From the NCBI GenBank assembly GCA_013397115.1, contig VWZW01000996.1, forward strand, positions 1,937,611 to 2,001,610: DNA of 64,000 bases. The letters run 5' to 3'. Below, in pieces: positions 1 through 13,750 of this stretch (the stretch's first letter is position 1; each line of letters begins with the position of its first letter). The DNA comes from Edolisoma coerulescens (Eukaryota; Chordata; Aves; Passeriformes; Campephagidae). The notes under the pieces are model-generated. The model did not search any database and had not been told where the DNA came from. It saw only the letters and a program-made list of their open reading frames with translations. Position numbers and translations under genes: made by a program.

Positions 1-2456
1 ATGTGTTGTTACAGAGGAAAGAAAAAAAAAAGCCAGAAGCCACCCTGGGTACCTTCTGAACAAAAATTACTGAGAAACCTGAGAATAAACCATATATTCA
101 GCAAATGCAATTCAGGAAATCAGTTGTACCAAAGACTGCTTTATGGTGTTAGGTGCTGAAATTATGGCCTTGTTAAAGTCTATGATTTGCCACTAACTTC
201 AAGTGAACTGGGATTTCATCTTCTTGGCCTTCCTACTGGAGAAAGAGGCTTGCTGGAGGAAATAAGGCCAAAGAAATGCCACCACAAAAACAATACAGGA
301 AAGCTATACGTAAGCAGAGCTGATTCAGGTGGTAACTCAAACTACCAGTCCCTATGGGTTTGGGTGCTGACCACAAGTGCACAAATGTCAGGGAAAACAA
401 AAGCACGGTTTTGCTCTGAAATTTTCATTAGATGTCAATAGCACCTCAGTATGGAAACCAGGACTAATATTTTCATAATACAAGAGCAGAGGCTCTCAGT
501 TTCTGCTAAAGTAGAAGAGAATGGGAATTTCCACCTTGTTGGCCGACTGAGGCATACAGGGATATTTGTGCTTTGTGATGTGGACCGGCTGTCAGAGAAA
601 ATCCACTGGTGTAAGTGTGGCACAGGCTCTCTTTGGCCAACACAGACAAAGGGCTGTTCATCTTTCCATTTCTTTCAGTTGATCCAACTGGGGACCAGTC
701 CAAAAAATGAGCTGTGCACCATTGTCTTCTACCCATCTGAATGCTGGAAGATATGATAAACATTAGCAAGATACTGCAAACATTAGGAAGTTCTGTTGGG
801 ACAAAATATGCCTAGAAATCATTACGGGCAGAGGTGGGGAAAGTTTAGCAACTCATACTTCCAGTTCTGTGCTCAGTTTCCCTGACCAGACTTCCTCTAG
901 CAAACATAAAAGGTCTCCAAGTGCTGGTGTTTCAGCCCACGTGTGTTCAGAAGCATTGCAAATCCGAAAAGAAAAATTGCTGTGGTATAAAGTTCCACAG
1001 GTATATTTTACTGCGAGGAAACCTTTGTCATTCACTTTTTTTTTTCCAATTTGGAGAAAGGAGGGAGAGAGGAATAGTTGTCATAAACTGGGAGAGAGTT
1101 TGAGAGATTGAGAGAGCAATACCCAAGTTAAGTCACTCAGGCAAGTTAAATCTCAGGTGTGTCTGAGAGAGGAAAACCCTGGGCCAAAGGAAGATACAGC
1201 CTTGCAGAGCTCAACCTAGAAAAAAGTGCCTGGAGAGATCAGCATAGTAACAAAAACAAACACACATGTTCTATAAGGAATGTCAAGTATGAGGGTGTCT
1301 CAAATATGTGTCTAAAGAGCACAGAAAGTGCAAAAATGAAGGAAAAAAATGTTCTATTAGCTGTGGTTTTCCTTTAAACATTAATGCATCTCAAAACCAG
1401 CATTTCTTACAGTTTCTTCCAGTCATTAGCAGTGGATGCCAGGAATGCAAATGAGCAGCTGCCCTTCCCAGCCCTTATTTTGGATTTTACATAGTTGAAA
1501 GAATCTTTAGACCTTAGAGCATATTTATTCTTTGATTTCTTTTGCTAAAACAGACTGCAGCCTGGGTAAACACTGAGGAGGGCATGGAGCCAAGTGGTTA
1601 GTCTACACAGGCAGCTTTTTGTTTCTCCAGCCTTCATTCAGACTTAGTGCTGAGCAGTTAGAAGTAGTGGATGCGCCCTGGAGAATCACTTTCAACCCAC
1701 ACAAACAAAGCTGAAATCTGTGAAGTTTCCTTCCCGCATCCAGATTCAACTAGTTCAATTGTCAGTATATATCTCAGGTGATTTGGGCAACATATTAAAT
1801 AATCTATCAAAAACACTTGCCACCACCCCAGTCCCACAAGGTCCAGGTCTGATCTCAGTGCACTTTGTGCTAACACAGGTGTTTTCGCACTAGCAAAGTT
1901 TCTTCTGGTTTATATCAATATAAAGTTGAACCAGAATGACCAAGGGCCAGAATACCACCTTTGACTGAGGGACCACCTCAAATAAATAACTTGCTATACC
2001 ATTCCTCACCTGTCACATTGGCTTGAGCTCATACAACCCCAAATCACACTCATAATTCCTGTCCATTTAATAACCCCCCACCCCAAGTCTGGAGCAAACT
2101 GAGAGAAACCATAAATGCTGAAGTACACCTAAGTACATAGCCCACATCTTGTGGATAGCCCCTACTTGTCCTGCAGACAAGTTTGTAATGGAGAAGAGTC
2201 AAATATAAACAAGATAATTAACTTTCAGGTTCTTGATTTCAATAATTTAAATCATTTTAGTGAAATTTTACTGTTTGGTTTTCTGCGCAACAGTTCTGTG
2301 TTTGCAGAGCTTTCTTTCAGGCGACACTGCTGTAGTTCCCTACAGTCCATGGGAGATCTGAATAATTACCCTTTCCATTGGGATAAACCTCCTATTTTAA
2401 CTTTGTTGAGAGTGTAAATAGAAATCAGCTGCTCATCACAAGCTGAATTTTGCCCA
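1..2456. other. Intergenic sequence, no gene seen
   Basis: AT-rich sequence on the far 3' side of TBC1D4. Open frames here are short, overlap on both strands and match no protein family I recognise. The 451-610 stretch reads as a plausible peptide on the plus strand and ends at a GTAAG, but nothing else supports an exon. No transposon ends were recognised. Confidence 0.6.
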
Positions 2457-2461
2457 GCCTG

Positions 2462-3028
2462 TGTGCTGGTTTGAAAACAAACCAGGGGAGACACCAAGTC
2501 AGAATAACAATTTAATAGGACAATTAAAAATAAAGGCAGAAGAACACTGCTTTGAATTGACAGAGTCAGGATACAACCTGACACCCTGTCGGTCAGGGTG
2601 TTGGTAGCAGTCTGATTAGATAGCTGCAGCCCTCCTGGAATGATGGCTCTGTTGAAGCAGTGATCCTGTAGAAAGAGTCTGGTCTTCGCTTGAAGGTCGA
2701 GGGGTAGCTTTCGTCCTCTGGAAATCCAGTGGAAAAGGCTGCCTGTGGTGTTCGAAATCTTGGCTTATATCTAGGATGGGATGCTTGGTTTTTCCCTCTG
2801 GGCGGAGCATCTCACAATGGGATGATGTAATTTTGTCAGTCAGGCAGTGAGACTAGATGGCCCATTAGCAGAAGATAGTCCGGAGGGAGTTTATCTGTGA
2901 GTCATGGGGCAAGGCCCTGATGGGCCCATTAACAGAAGATAGTCCGGAGGGAGGAGGCAAGGAACACCACCCCACCTGGTTTCAGCAGTTCATGGAGATG
3001 GTAATAGAATACACTGCAACCCAGGACA
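2462..3028 (-). mobile_element. Solo LTR of an endogenous retrovirus (ERVL-like), 567 bp
   Basis: The element begins TGTGCTGG and ends CCAGGACA, an imperfect terminal inverted repeat with TG...CA ends. It is flanked by an exact 5-bp duplication, GCCTG, at 2457-2461 and 3029-3033. Read on the minus strand it has LTR-like promoter and processing signals in the right order: a TATA-like TATAAG at about 2765-2770, then ATTAAA at 2511-2516 about 50 bp before the LTR end. There is no internal region or second LTR, so it is a solo LTR left by recombination. A 5-bp duplication fits ERVL-class integration; the family name is not assigned. The general look (poly(A) region followed by a GTGTCTCC-type end) resembles LTRs common in songbird genomes, from memory. 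The small open frame inside it is not a gene. Confidence 0.85.
2856..2953. repeat. Two direct copies of a ~34-bp block in the LTR U3
   Basis: Copies lie at 2856-2889 and 2919-2953 and share the core AGAAGATAGTCCGGAGGGAG. They are spaced 63 bp apart and lie upstream of the TATA-like site in LTR orientation, where retroviral LTRs carry enhancer repeats. The second copy has one extra base. Enhancer function is inferred from position only. Confidence 0.75.
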
Positions 3029-3033
3029 GCCTG

Positions 3034-6000
3034 AGACAGTGTGTGTTTGTGTTTAGATGGATGAATGAAATGTACTTGCAGTAGATCCATTTGTTTTGTT
3101 TTGGTTGTATGGCATATTACAGGCTGAAGCTACTCAGAATTCCAGAGGAAGAGCCAGTGGTGAGGAGTTCATGGGTGGTGTAAAGCTGAGACTGGTAAAC
3201 CTGGAAGTATTTTCTACCTCTCCTTGAGTGACACGCAGCACTAGTCAGTCTACAAATACTAAAGACAAATATATTGGCACTGTCTAAAGTGAGGTGAAGA
3301 AGTGAAGAGCAGTACAGAATATGTATCTTTCGGTTCTCAGGTTGTATGTAAGTGTGTGTGCCTAAATATATACCTCTCTTGTTTCAGTTTTGGGGGACTA
3401 GGCTTAATATTATTACACAAAATTTTGGAGATAACAGAGAACAAAGGGAAGAGGCAATTTACATCTCAGTTAATAAGTTCATATCTGTCATATCTACATG
3501 CACACTACATACATTAAAATATGGGTTTAGAACTTCTTTCGATCCAACTAGCTGAAATAATAAAAAGGTCTGCATTTTGAATGTCCTATACAGAATAATT
3601 TGTTTCATATCGTTCTATTGATTCTCTCCATGCAGGCATACCTGGTTATCTTTTTACCTTACACAGTAGGTTGATAAAGATTTAAGCATGGTGTAGCAAG
3701 ATAACAGAAAGCCTAATACTGGAAACACTGTAGAAATAGGGAAGGAAAAGAAGGCCATATTTCAAAAGGCCTTTGAATATTGTTTGTGTAATAGATTTTC
3801 AGTTGAAGTAAACTAATCCTTAGTATCACCATTACAATGACTGTATTTTCCTAAGGCTTTGTTTCCTAGAGCCTCAAAACAAAAGTCTACACTGTCATTT
3901 TCCTCTGTTTGCCATGAATAATGTTAAAGCCACAAACAGTTGATCATAGGATCTTATAGAGCAAAATGGTTGTGGTAAATGTTCCTAACCTAGAATACGT
4001 CTCCATAAAATATATAGCAGAGGGATAGTCCTTCTCTTTTAAGCTTGAATCTGTATTAAGGCAGAGAATCAATTTTTTATTCATCAAATTCTTCCTAGTA
4101 GGTTATGCCTTTTGATAGACTAATGTTATTTTATCTCTTTTTACACTAGAATTGATCTAGTCTACATTAGGAGATACCCAATGTTTAGCACAGTTTATAA
4201 GTTTGTACTCCTTAGCACAACTTTCTAGTAACCATTTTTGCCAATTTTCCTCCAGGGCAATTGGTTGTAGGTCTGTGACTGACTATGTTTTTGTCTCAGT
4301 AGCTACATCTGCAGTGTATTTAAAGCAGAGGTCCAAGGCCAGTTCAGATTTTCCATAAAATCCTTTGCTCACATGAGAAAATGAAGAATTTGGATTTACC
4401 TTTGCACTGGCTTGGACAGGATGAACAAGATCTGCCAAGTGGCAAAGTGAGACAGGGAATAAAAAAGGAAAAAAAATCCAAACCTAGGCCTTAGCTCTCT
4501 GCAAGGCCCTGGCTTTTAGGAAAGCAGCATAGGTGCAGCCAGTCTCAGTATCTGCTTTTCCTCCCTGTATTGATAAATTGAGTAGTATAGCTGTACTGTT
4601 GCAATGCAGCATGGACACACAGGAAGAACTGGCTGGGATCCCAACGCCCTACAGATGTGTGGGAGCGCTCAGCACGGTGCTTTACACCCCGGCACACACA
4701 GCTCCTGGGCTGCAGCTGGGCTCTGCCTGAGCTTGGACAGAACTAGCCAGTACCTGTCTGCTCCGGGCCACAAACACACAGCCCAGGAGTGGCAGCTGCT
4801 TTGACTCCTTGCTCAGTCACTGACAGGGAGGCAGAGAAGCCTTTGAAATTGTAAGTTAATGCCAGAACTGCTAGCAACAGCTTTTAAAGTTCTTGCCAAA
4901 AAGATGCTTTTTTACATGCTTGGGGATACACATTTAACAGAAGGGAGGAGAACAAAGAGAACATGAACAAATGAAAAAAGATGGGTCATTTTTTCCCTTC
5001 AAGAAACGATGAAAGTGATTATTCTCAGGTTGTTGAGCAGTTCAAGATTGCATCACTTAAACAAAACTGTTTCTAAATCAATATAAACTGTGGAAAACTC
5101 TTATATGAACACTGTTAGATTTTTTTTAATTAGATGAAACAGGGCAGACAGATACCCACTAAAACATGAAGAGAGAAAGAACTACTAAATGCACCTTCTG
5201 GTGTTTAACTTTTTTTTTAATTTTTGCTTTGATGAAGTTGGGCTTCATCTTGAAAAGATGTTATATTAAAGAAAGTGTTAGTAAATTTGCTGACTCTGTG
5301 GTAACAGCCTTTTCCTTCTGGTGAAAACTGCTTTTTTTTTTCATTCTCTAGTGAATTTATCAGCAGGGGAAAGATATAAACCTGTGTTCTATTTGCTATC
5401 AAAAAAATAATTCATTTTTTCCAAAAAATAACACTTTGTAATATTGTCTAGTTGAGACAGTACCAAGTTAGGACACAAGTTAGGATATCTTCTGTTTGTC
5501 TGCTGTGTTCCTGTGAAACAAGATGCATCATCTCTTCATTCCTTAGTTTCCTCAGTAGCCTAATTTACAAAGTGTTTGGAAAAGCATTGATGTAATACCT
5601 GCATTTTGCCTTTACTGTGAGAATCCACCTAAGAGAATCAGGTTGGACAAATGTCACCAGTGTAAAAATTAGTCTGTCATATGTTTGAAGAAAAAAGATC
5701 AGTGCTGATATGCAAATAAGTACAGTTATCTTTTGAATCTCAGCTGAGATCCTGACAGCTGGGAAACCCAAACAAACACTCGTTTTGAAATGAAACTTGA
5801 AAACTAATGAGAAAAACTCTTGGATCAATCCAGTGCTATTTATACTATTGCTTCTCACAGTAAAAGCATATTTTGGGCCCTGGTACGTGGTGAATTATAC
5901 CTACCTCATGTTATGATGGGCAGGAAACCCCCAAATATTACATGAATTCACAGAGCAGTACAAGATGCTCTCACACATCTTAGTTCAGGAAGCTAAATAA

Positions 6001-9000
6001 TGTACTATTTTTCTGCACTCTTGTCCTTTGTTTTGCCTATATTTAGCATCAGCTCTGATTTCTCACTTCTAGCTGGACCTTAGGCCTCAAAGACTGTTGA
6101 AAAAGCTTCTGCATACCGATTCAGACTGAATTCACAGTGTGATTCTGGGATAAGCAGAGCTCACCCAAGTGGCTGCTGCACAGCCAGTTCTGACTCTCCC
6201 CATCCAAGGCACACAGTCCATCCCGTTTCCCTGGGCTGGCACATCTCTAGGCAAATGGACCTAAGCTAGCAGGAAAATATTCCTCTTGTTATTTTAGTAT
6301 TTACTCTGCTGCCAGATGAACTCCCTGAACTGGCATGCCACAAGATCATCAGTTTTCTGTGCTGGTCCAAGGGCACAGTGGGATGGGAAAGGTGGGGAAA
6401 AATAAGATCTCTCCCTGTGGCAGCAGCTGCCAGTACGGTTCATCAGCACACCAGTAACTGCACCCTGTGTCCAGCCACCACGTGTGCTCCTTAACCCCGC
6501 TCTGGGGCAGCCTCCTCCTCCTCTACCCAACACTGCCCCGGTGGGAAGGATGTGAGCAGCCCAAAGGGGAGCAGGTGGGGATGGGAGAAAGGGAGGGAGG
6601 GAGGCAGGCAGGAACTTCGTCTCCCAGGGTCTCTCTTCATTGCACCAGCAGATATGTTTGTGAAATTATGGGGTCAGAAATCTTTGTGCGCACTACTGAG
6701 TATTCTTAATTGAGGATTTTTCTCTGCTTTTGTTTTTTTTCTTGGAAAGTGTTATATTGCTGAGTACTAGACTGTCCTCTATGACTGGAAATTATCATGT
6801 TTTATTTATTAATATGTGCAGTTTTTTAGGATATATAGCTTTTTGCTGTTGAAAATAACTGTTCTATAAAGTAGTTAATTTATACTCACAAAGCCTAAAT
6901 ATCTGGAACAAAAACTTCCAAATTGTCCAACACATTTTTAAATTTTTTTTTCTTTCAAGTTGTTTTCCCTTCCCCACAAATTTTCACCTGTTCATCCTGA
7001 TTAAAGCTCAGAAAAGCCTCCCAGATTCCCTTTCAGACAGGAAAATCGCTTCCTGTGCGTCTCTGGCTGTGAGGCAACATCAGCACTAGGTAGTGTCTCC
7101 TTGTTCTGCTACCCCTTGAGCCAGGGTGGGCTATGCTGGAAGCAACTGCCCGTGAAGGGACCAGAAGGAGTATGAGCTGCAGTTTGGATGCACCAGAGCC
7201 ACTGCAGGGCTGTCTACAACCTTCACCACATCTCCAAGAGTACAAGTATTCTGGGAACTGAATCCCCAGAAAATTTTTTAGCAGGAGCCACTCCCCACTG
7301 GGAGAATTATGAAAAGAAAAATCCAGGAGCGAGGACTTAAATGCATTTATCCCTTGTTTAGAAAAGATGAAGTGCTGCAGGGAAGCATTGGTCTCTAGTG
7401 GCCACTTCTAAGCTGCAGCAAGTTTTCTTTGTACTTAGGTAGTTGGCAATAGATCATCTACTGCTGTAAAAATGTGATTCCGAAGTGTGATCCCTGATGC
7501 TGGCTTGGAGTTCATGGAAGAAAACCCTTGCTTAGTTGTTATTAACACTCTCCATGTGTCTTAAAGACAGCCGAGAACTACCTTTACAGGTACAGGTCTT
7601 CTGACAAGACAGTGATACTTGCTATTCATTGTGCTGCTGCTGCTGAGACTGTTTCTATTAAAGCTGGCCACCATCAAATTCGGGGAGAGAATTATTTTCA
7701 TATAGTTGGGTCTAGTTGTTCCAGAAATCAGTGGCATATTTTAACCATATTTGAAGTCCCTACTGCTTACAATCAGACTGGAGATTCATCGGAAAAATAC
7801 TTAGCTAGCACAACAGAGTAGATGAGGTGAGAGGCATTCTTTTATCTCTGATATGAATTATTTTACATTTCCTTACATGGGTGTCATCCTCAAGGCGATG
7901 GAGTGAAGGAGAGTGGTCCCCTTTGCAACAGCTGAAGAACAGGAAGTTGAGGCAAACAGAAGTTTTGCCCAAGTGGCTGTCAGGGGCACAAATACACGCA
8001 ACGGAGGCCATTATATAAAGGAGTGAAAGGCTATAAATACTAGGTAATCAGGTTTTCATTTTTATGGCTCTACACATCTATCCATTCCTTGGGCACAGGA
8101 ATTCATTATTTAAAGAAAAATTCTGGACAAAATCATAAAGCTCTAACTGCTTTTCAATTGCCTCAAAATTCCCTGACTGATATTAAAACCAAAATGATAA
8201 AAAAAAACCAAAAGAAAAAAAACAAAAGGAAAAAAAACCTGAAATAAGACTCAGAAAAAAGTGTTTCTAGACATGAAGTGTAGCCTTAGACTAACCCTTC
8301 AAGTGCTGACTTATGATGTTTGATAGGCTAGACTTGTGTCAGAGAGTGCTAATAAATACACATTGTCTAAGTCACGCAGACATGTGGGTGGACATCTCTC
8401 CTGACCTGCCTCAGAACTGCTTTAACATAATATTGAGAAAGAAACTATGCAAAGGGAGGCACATGTGACTGAAACACTTCTGGCCAGCTTTCAGGGCTCA
8501 TCCTCTGAATATCAGCATTGATACAGCTCACTGTCAGCACTTGGTGTTCTGCATTGGCAGGAGAAGAGAATAGAATCAGGAATCCAGTAATATCTTGATC
8601 CACAAGGAAGTTGATCCTAATCCATGAGAAATGAGTTTTCAGACTCAAAAGGGTGAATGCCTGTGCTGCTGGTGAACATTCTCCTTGCAAACTGAAGTGC
8701 ACCTTTGCCTACCTCTTCACACAAGTTTCCAAGCAAGTAAAAATTAGGATTCAGGTGGCTTAAAGCTCCTCACTACATTCATTCCTTCTTCTGAGCACTG
8801 TGGGTCAGTTCAAACTGCACTGTCTGGGTCTGTACCTACGCAAGACGTTTCCAGACAAATTTCCCTCAGCTTTCCATCCTTCAGGTTTTCTGAGAGTATA
8901 GTGCAGAGGGGAGCGAGGGCATGTGGTTTTACCACCACAGAGATGCTGCAGCTCAATCTACTGGCATGTATTTCTTTCTTGCTCTTTCTCCATCTCTTGT

Positions 9001-12000
9001 ATCACTTTAGTGACACAAGTAACACACACCTCTGTACCACCTATGCACTGGACATGTTATTCTTCACCAGTTTAAAGCCTACCATGGGCCATTCCTTCCA
9101 TGGGTCACATATTTAACAGTGCTCAGTAGTGACAGTAAGTCCTGAAAAGCTACCCCATAACAAATTGCAAGTTTGACTTGGCAAGTAGAGCCCTCGTTTA
9201 TTGCTTATGTATGACAAAGGATTCCCTAAACCTGGACAAGGAATGATTTTTGGTTTGTTTCAATGGAGAATGTCTCAGAGTACTGAGTGACTACTACTGT
9301 GGCTTTTGAAAACATACTGCCACGGCAAGACACTTGGAGATAAGGGATTTTCTTAGGTTCTTTCCCCTCACACCGACTTTCTCATTGTTTGTAATTTCTC
9401 TGGCAGGTGAGCTGAAAATCAAAATCTTACTGCTGGAGAGAATATACTGTACATCTGTTTCCAAGTTCAGAAATTATTGAGATCATATTGTTTGTGGATC
9501 TACAAAGACATTCCCTTGTTCTAACATAGACTAATGTCAGTTCTGTCTTGTTCCTGCTATACATGGTTATATTATTGCTGTTTATGTTTCCCTTATTCCT
9601 TTTGAAAATCATTGCACTTCATCTTGATCATCAAATTGGTGCGACACACAACACCATGTAGCTGCTTAATTATGCATGTGAGTGTTCATTTTATCAAAAC
9701 TACAGCTTTCATGTGCAATTCTCTAATAAGGAAATGACTCCTGTGTAGTTTTTCTGTGAGACACATTGCTGCATGGCTTTACAGACACCCACACCACAGT
9801 GTTACAACATTTACATCATAGCATGCAGCTGCATGCCACCACGAAATGCAATGAGAAAATAGGAAAATACTGCTATTATGTCATGCTGACATTGTCTGCT
9901 GCAAAATGTGTAGCAGCCACATTTCTCCAACTAAATACAAGACTTACCTTCTCAAAACCAGCCTCATCATGGAGACCAGAACAGAGGGAAATCCTTGGGG
10001 GAACTTCCAACCATTACACAGATACTGTAGTTTCTCTGCAGCTTTGTTGCCTTCAGTGTCACACCTATGCAATGGCACTGGAGTAGAAGGAAAAGTTTCC
10101 CCTTCATCCAGGTCAAGAGGAATTACTTCTCCAGTGCAAACAACCCAGTACTCCGAGTCCAGACTGAAGTCAACTGACCTTCATACCAAAAATCACCCCA
10201 GATGACACTCCTGGTGGTTCCAGCATGCAACTAATGATTGGGTACTCCCTTTACTCCAGAAGTTGGCTCTATGGATATGGCAGGACACTGCACTGCCAGA
10301 GTCTGTACTCGAGGCACTGTGAGGAGAGAGTGAGTCATTCTGTCCAATTGCTCTCTACAGCTGTCAACATTATCTGATCAAAATATAAAGAAACACCTAT
10401 GTGATTATCCTAGAACTTTTGCAGACTGAAAGATTACTTGTCAGCCACCACTGTCTCCTTTATTTCTGTATTAGATAAGTCTATTCTCTTGCACAAGGAA
10501 TGTTATGCTTCTTAAACTATGTCTCTGCAAAGACCTAAGTGATTTGCTTCTTTGGCTCATTAGGTTGTCCTTGCGCTTAAGAAAGGACAGTACTGCTTAT
10601 GAGTTGAATGCCCACTTCAGCTGATGAAGAATGGCAAAGAGATTAACATGGCTTTATCTCCATTCTGTCCACACTTCACGTTAAATTTCCTTGCAGATTA
10701 AGAATTATGTAAAATGCTTAGATCACTGCAGAACAATTTTTTGTGTGCTGTCCTGTGGGTAGTAAGAAATAATACTGCAAAAGGCAGATGGACAGAACAA
10801 AGAGCTCAAATATGGCAAAGATGGGCAGGAAATGACACAGTGATGAGCAAAGCAGCAGGACAAGAGTCTGTGGACCAGTTTGGGAAGTAAGTTACAGGGG
10901 AGTAAAAAGTCATGATGACTATGTCATTTTCCTACAGACAAGTGTCTGAGAACCAGATAAAGGACATTTTCCAAAACAATGATAAGCTTATTTTAGTAAA
11001 TTATGGCATAAATCAGTTTTCCTGTATCTGTTATCTGCTTTTCCACACACAATGACAGATAGCACATGGACACATGAAAGAAATTCCTCATATGAGATGG
11101 GTCCCAATATTCACCAGATCCTAGCTGTGGATCTCCATTTCTTCTCAAAGCCAGGCCCCCTCCCATGCTGACAAGATATATTGGGACTCTGCCTGCCAAG
11201 GACTCACATTTTACCTTTAAATCCCTGCAATTTTATGTGTTACCCAAAATGCCTTATTGTTAATAGCTGCAAACTTTTTTTTTTTTTTGAGTAATTAGAC
11301 TAGCTGTGTATTCATTCCCATTTGGATAGAGTTTAATTGCCTAAATTTTGTACATCAATATAACTACGTCACTCTTTCAAAATATGCAGTTAACATTCAG
11401 TTAATATGCTCTTAACATTCTTAACATTCAGTTAAATCTTGTTTTAGTTACTTCTGGGTTTGAATTTTTGATAGCTTTGGTGTCCATAGTTTTAGGAAAT
11501 TAGTATTTTGGATGGATTATCTCCCTTTTTCTTGGCCTTTGTGTAGAATTCTTTCCTATTAAATACAGAAAATCAGGATTCAGTACAATCCTTATTACTT
11601 AGACTATGACAGCTGATTAGAAACATGATTGCTGCCTCCTTTTATTCCTCTAAACAAGAAAATCTGCCCAATTGCTAGAATAGATTTATAGTGATTCATA
11701 ATGGATTAATCATTCACACAACCCTACCAATTAACAATATTACAACAGGGGTTAATTTGTCTTGTGACATTTAGGGCACATGTTGCACTTACCAAGGGTG
11801 CATGCAGGTACACATTAACTCAATAATCATTCTGTTATTAGCTCAAAGTCTTTCTCAAAGTGAAAATCCACCAGTACCCATAATCATCTCTGTAGAAAGC
11901 CATCATATAAAATATTCTCTGGGAAGTTGCTGCCTTCAGTATTTTGCATAATAGCTGCCCTAGTATTTTATATCATTAAATGTCCTTAGCCATAAAATAT

Positions 12001-13239
12001 TGCCATTTTCAAATACTTCCATTCATCAAATCAGAATGTGTGGAGTGTTTCTACAAGACTGCACCCTTAAAGCCTTGATCCTGCAAATGCTTGACTTTGA
12101 TGACACTTGAATGTGGCTATTACTCATGTTTCTAAGGTTAAGCATATTCATGTCCACTGGATCACTCCTTAGCTCCTAAGCATCTTGATGCAGGAGCATT
12201 GCCTAGAGATGAGCATGCCTCTGGGAATAAATTTTCATTGATGTGCTTCCATGCACAGTGTATAAGAATCAATGATGTATGTATTTCTTTTCATTTAATG
12301 ACAATAAATCCATCCTGTGTCCTCAGTGAGACTGGTTTATCACCAGTACATCACAGCTAAATGAGTCACAAGTCAGCTAAGGCCAGTACTGCCTCCTCAG
12401 GCCTCACCTCTGTGTCCCATGCAGGTTTCTACCCACAGAAAGCACAGCCTACAACAGCATTTTATGAGAACTGACTTAGAGGAGGACATGATTACAAGTT
12501 CAAATCTATGTGTTTCATATATTTCAGGTAAATTCCATCTTTTTTTTTTATAGGTTCATGCTGGGATGGAGCTCAAACAGGGAGATTTGAATTAAACTAC
12601 TGTGGCAGCCACCAACCCAATGAGTACAGGGCTTGAAAGGACCAGGGCTGTAAAAAATATTAGCCACATATCATTATTAAATAGTGTTTCAGAAGAGCAT
12701 ATCTTGAGTTCATTCTTGCTAATTCAGCAAAACAGAAGAATAACTGCAGTTTGTTATTCTTCACATGGGCATTTACAATTTCTGAGCAACAGTAAAACAG
12801 GAGAGGATTGGGACTGCAGCAAGTGAGCAGCAGAGCAAGAAATACACAGGTTCAGATAATCACAGCATCTTCATTCACACAAGAAATACTTCTGTCTACC
12901 CAAAACTACCGTTGAAATCAGCAGCCAGGGTCACAAAAATAAAGTTGTGCACTGCACATACACACATGTGCAGACATAGTCCTGCAATGCCAATTTCATG
13001 GGCAATGCCAGCTCTGTGCCTGCCTTGCAGCTAGAGAGCAGAACCAGGGGCTTCAAAGACAAATTCTGCATGCATGCACACACACACAGAGAAATAACAG
13101 AGGTATGGCTCAGAAATAACCCTCTGAGCTCTTGGGGCACAGCTAATTCATCCCAAGGCTCAGTAGCCTGAGAGTCACCCCATCAGTGCNCATCCCATTC
13201 CAAAATCGCTTCAGCTTCCCTGCCACTGGAAACATCCCT
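3034..13239. other. Intergenic sequence, no gene seen
   Basis: About 10 kb of unique-looking, AT-rich DNA. No open frame has the length, splice signals or residue pattern of a known family. There are short low-complexity runs: A-rich at 8199-8240, GGGA/GGCA repeats near 6587-6612, a T run at 11276-11290 and CA repeats at 13074-13089. Two copies of TTAACATTCAGTTAA-like sequence occur at about 11392-11433. One unknown base is at 13190. Confidence 0.6.
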
Positions 13240-13750
13240 GCTGCTGGCCCCCGCACTCATGGGCATCCTCCACTTCATCCTTCACCCCAGACAGCTCCCC
13301 CGGCCGCGGCGCTGCTGATGCCCTCCCATCAGCAGATATCCATGGCAACCGCTCCCCGGCACCAGGAGGAGACAGCTGAGTTGGATTGAAAATCTCCCTT
13401 CTGCTCCTGCCTCCATCACGTGCGACGAATGGGCGGGCGAGCGGTTTCCCTGCTCCCCCAGGCTGGGAAGCAAATTCCTGCCTCCCTTTGTTTCCTTCTC
13501 TCAGGCCGTCAGCACCCGCACGGCGCGCTCACCGGGGGCACCCTCGCAGCGCCCGTGCTGCTCACTTAGCGAAGGCGCTCTCGGCTGGCACTTCTCTCAC
13601 ACCCTCCCAAAATTAGCACTCGGTGGGCGAGCCTCGCAAATTGCCGGCAAATACAGGGCCTCTGGCCATGCCAAGGCTTTTGTTGCACTGCCCTCAAAAA
13701 CCAGGCAGCCGCGTAATAAATAGGTTCTCGTAACACAATTAAATTGGGGG
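13240..13750. promoter_or_regulatory. CpG-rich patch with conserved-looking regulatory motifs
   Basis: This is the only GC- and CpG-rich stretch in the first 34 kb. It contains CCATGGCAAC at 13340-13349, a half-site of the RFX X-box, and the palindrome TTGCCGGCAA at 13641-13650. Homeodomain-type AT motifs follow (CGTAATAAA near 13712, ACAATTAAAT near 13735). The composition and the abrupt edges against AT-rich flanks suggest a promoter or enhancer, possibly of an unannotated non-coding transcript. No downstream exon could be identified, so the role is inference. The open frames running through it on both strands match nothing I know and are probably a by-product of the lack of AT-rich stops. 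Confidence 0.4.

Noticed and set aside
451..610. Plus-strand peptide-like stretch ending at GTGTAAG
   Set aside because: Looks exon-like in residue mix, but I recognise no protein, see no partner exon and find no clear acceptor.
2616..2810. 64-codon minus-strand frame in the solo LTR
   Set aside because: Lies across the R/U5 part of an LTR and has no retroviral domain.
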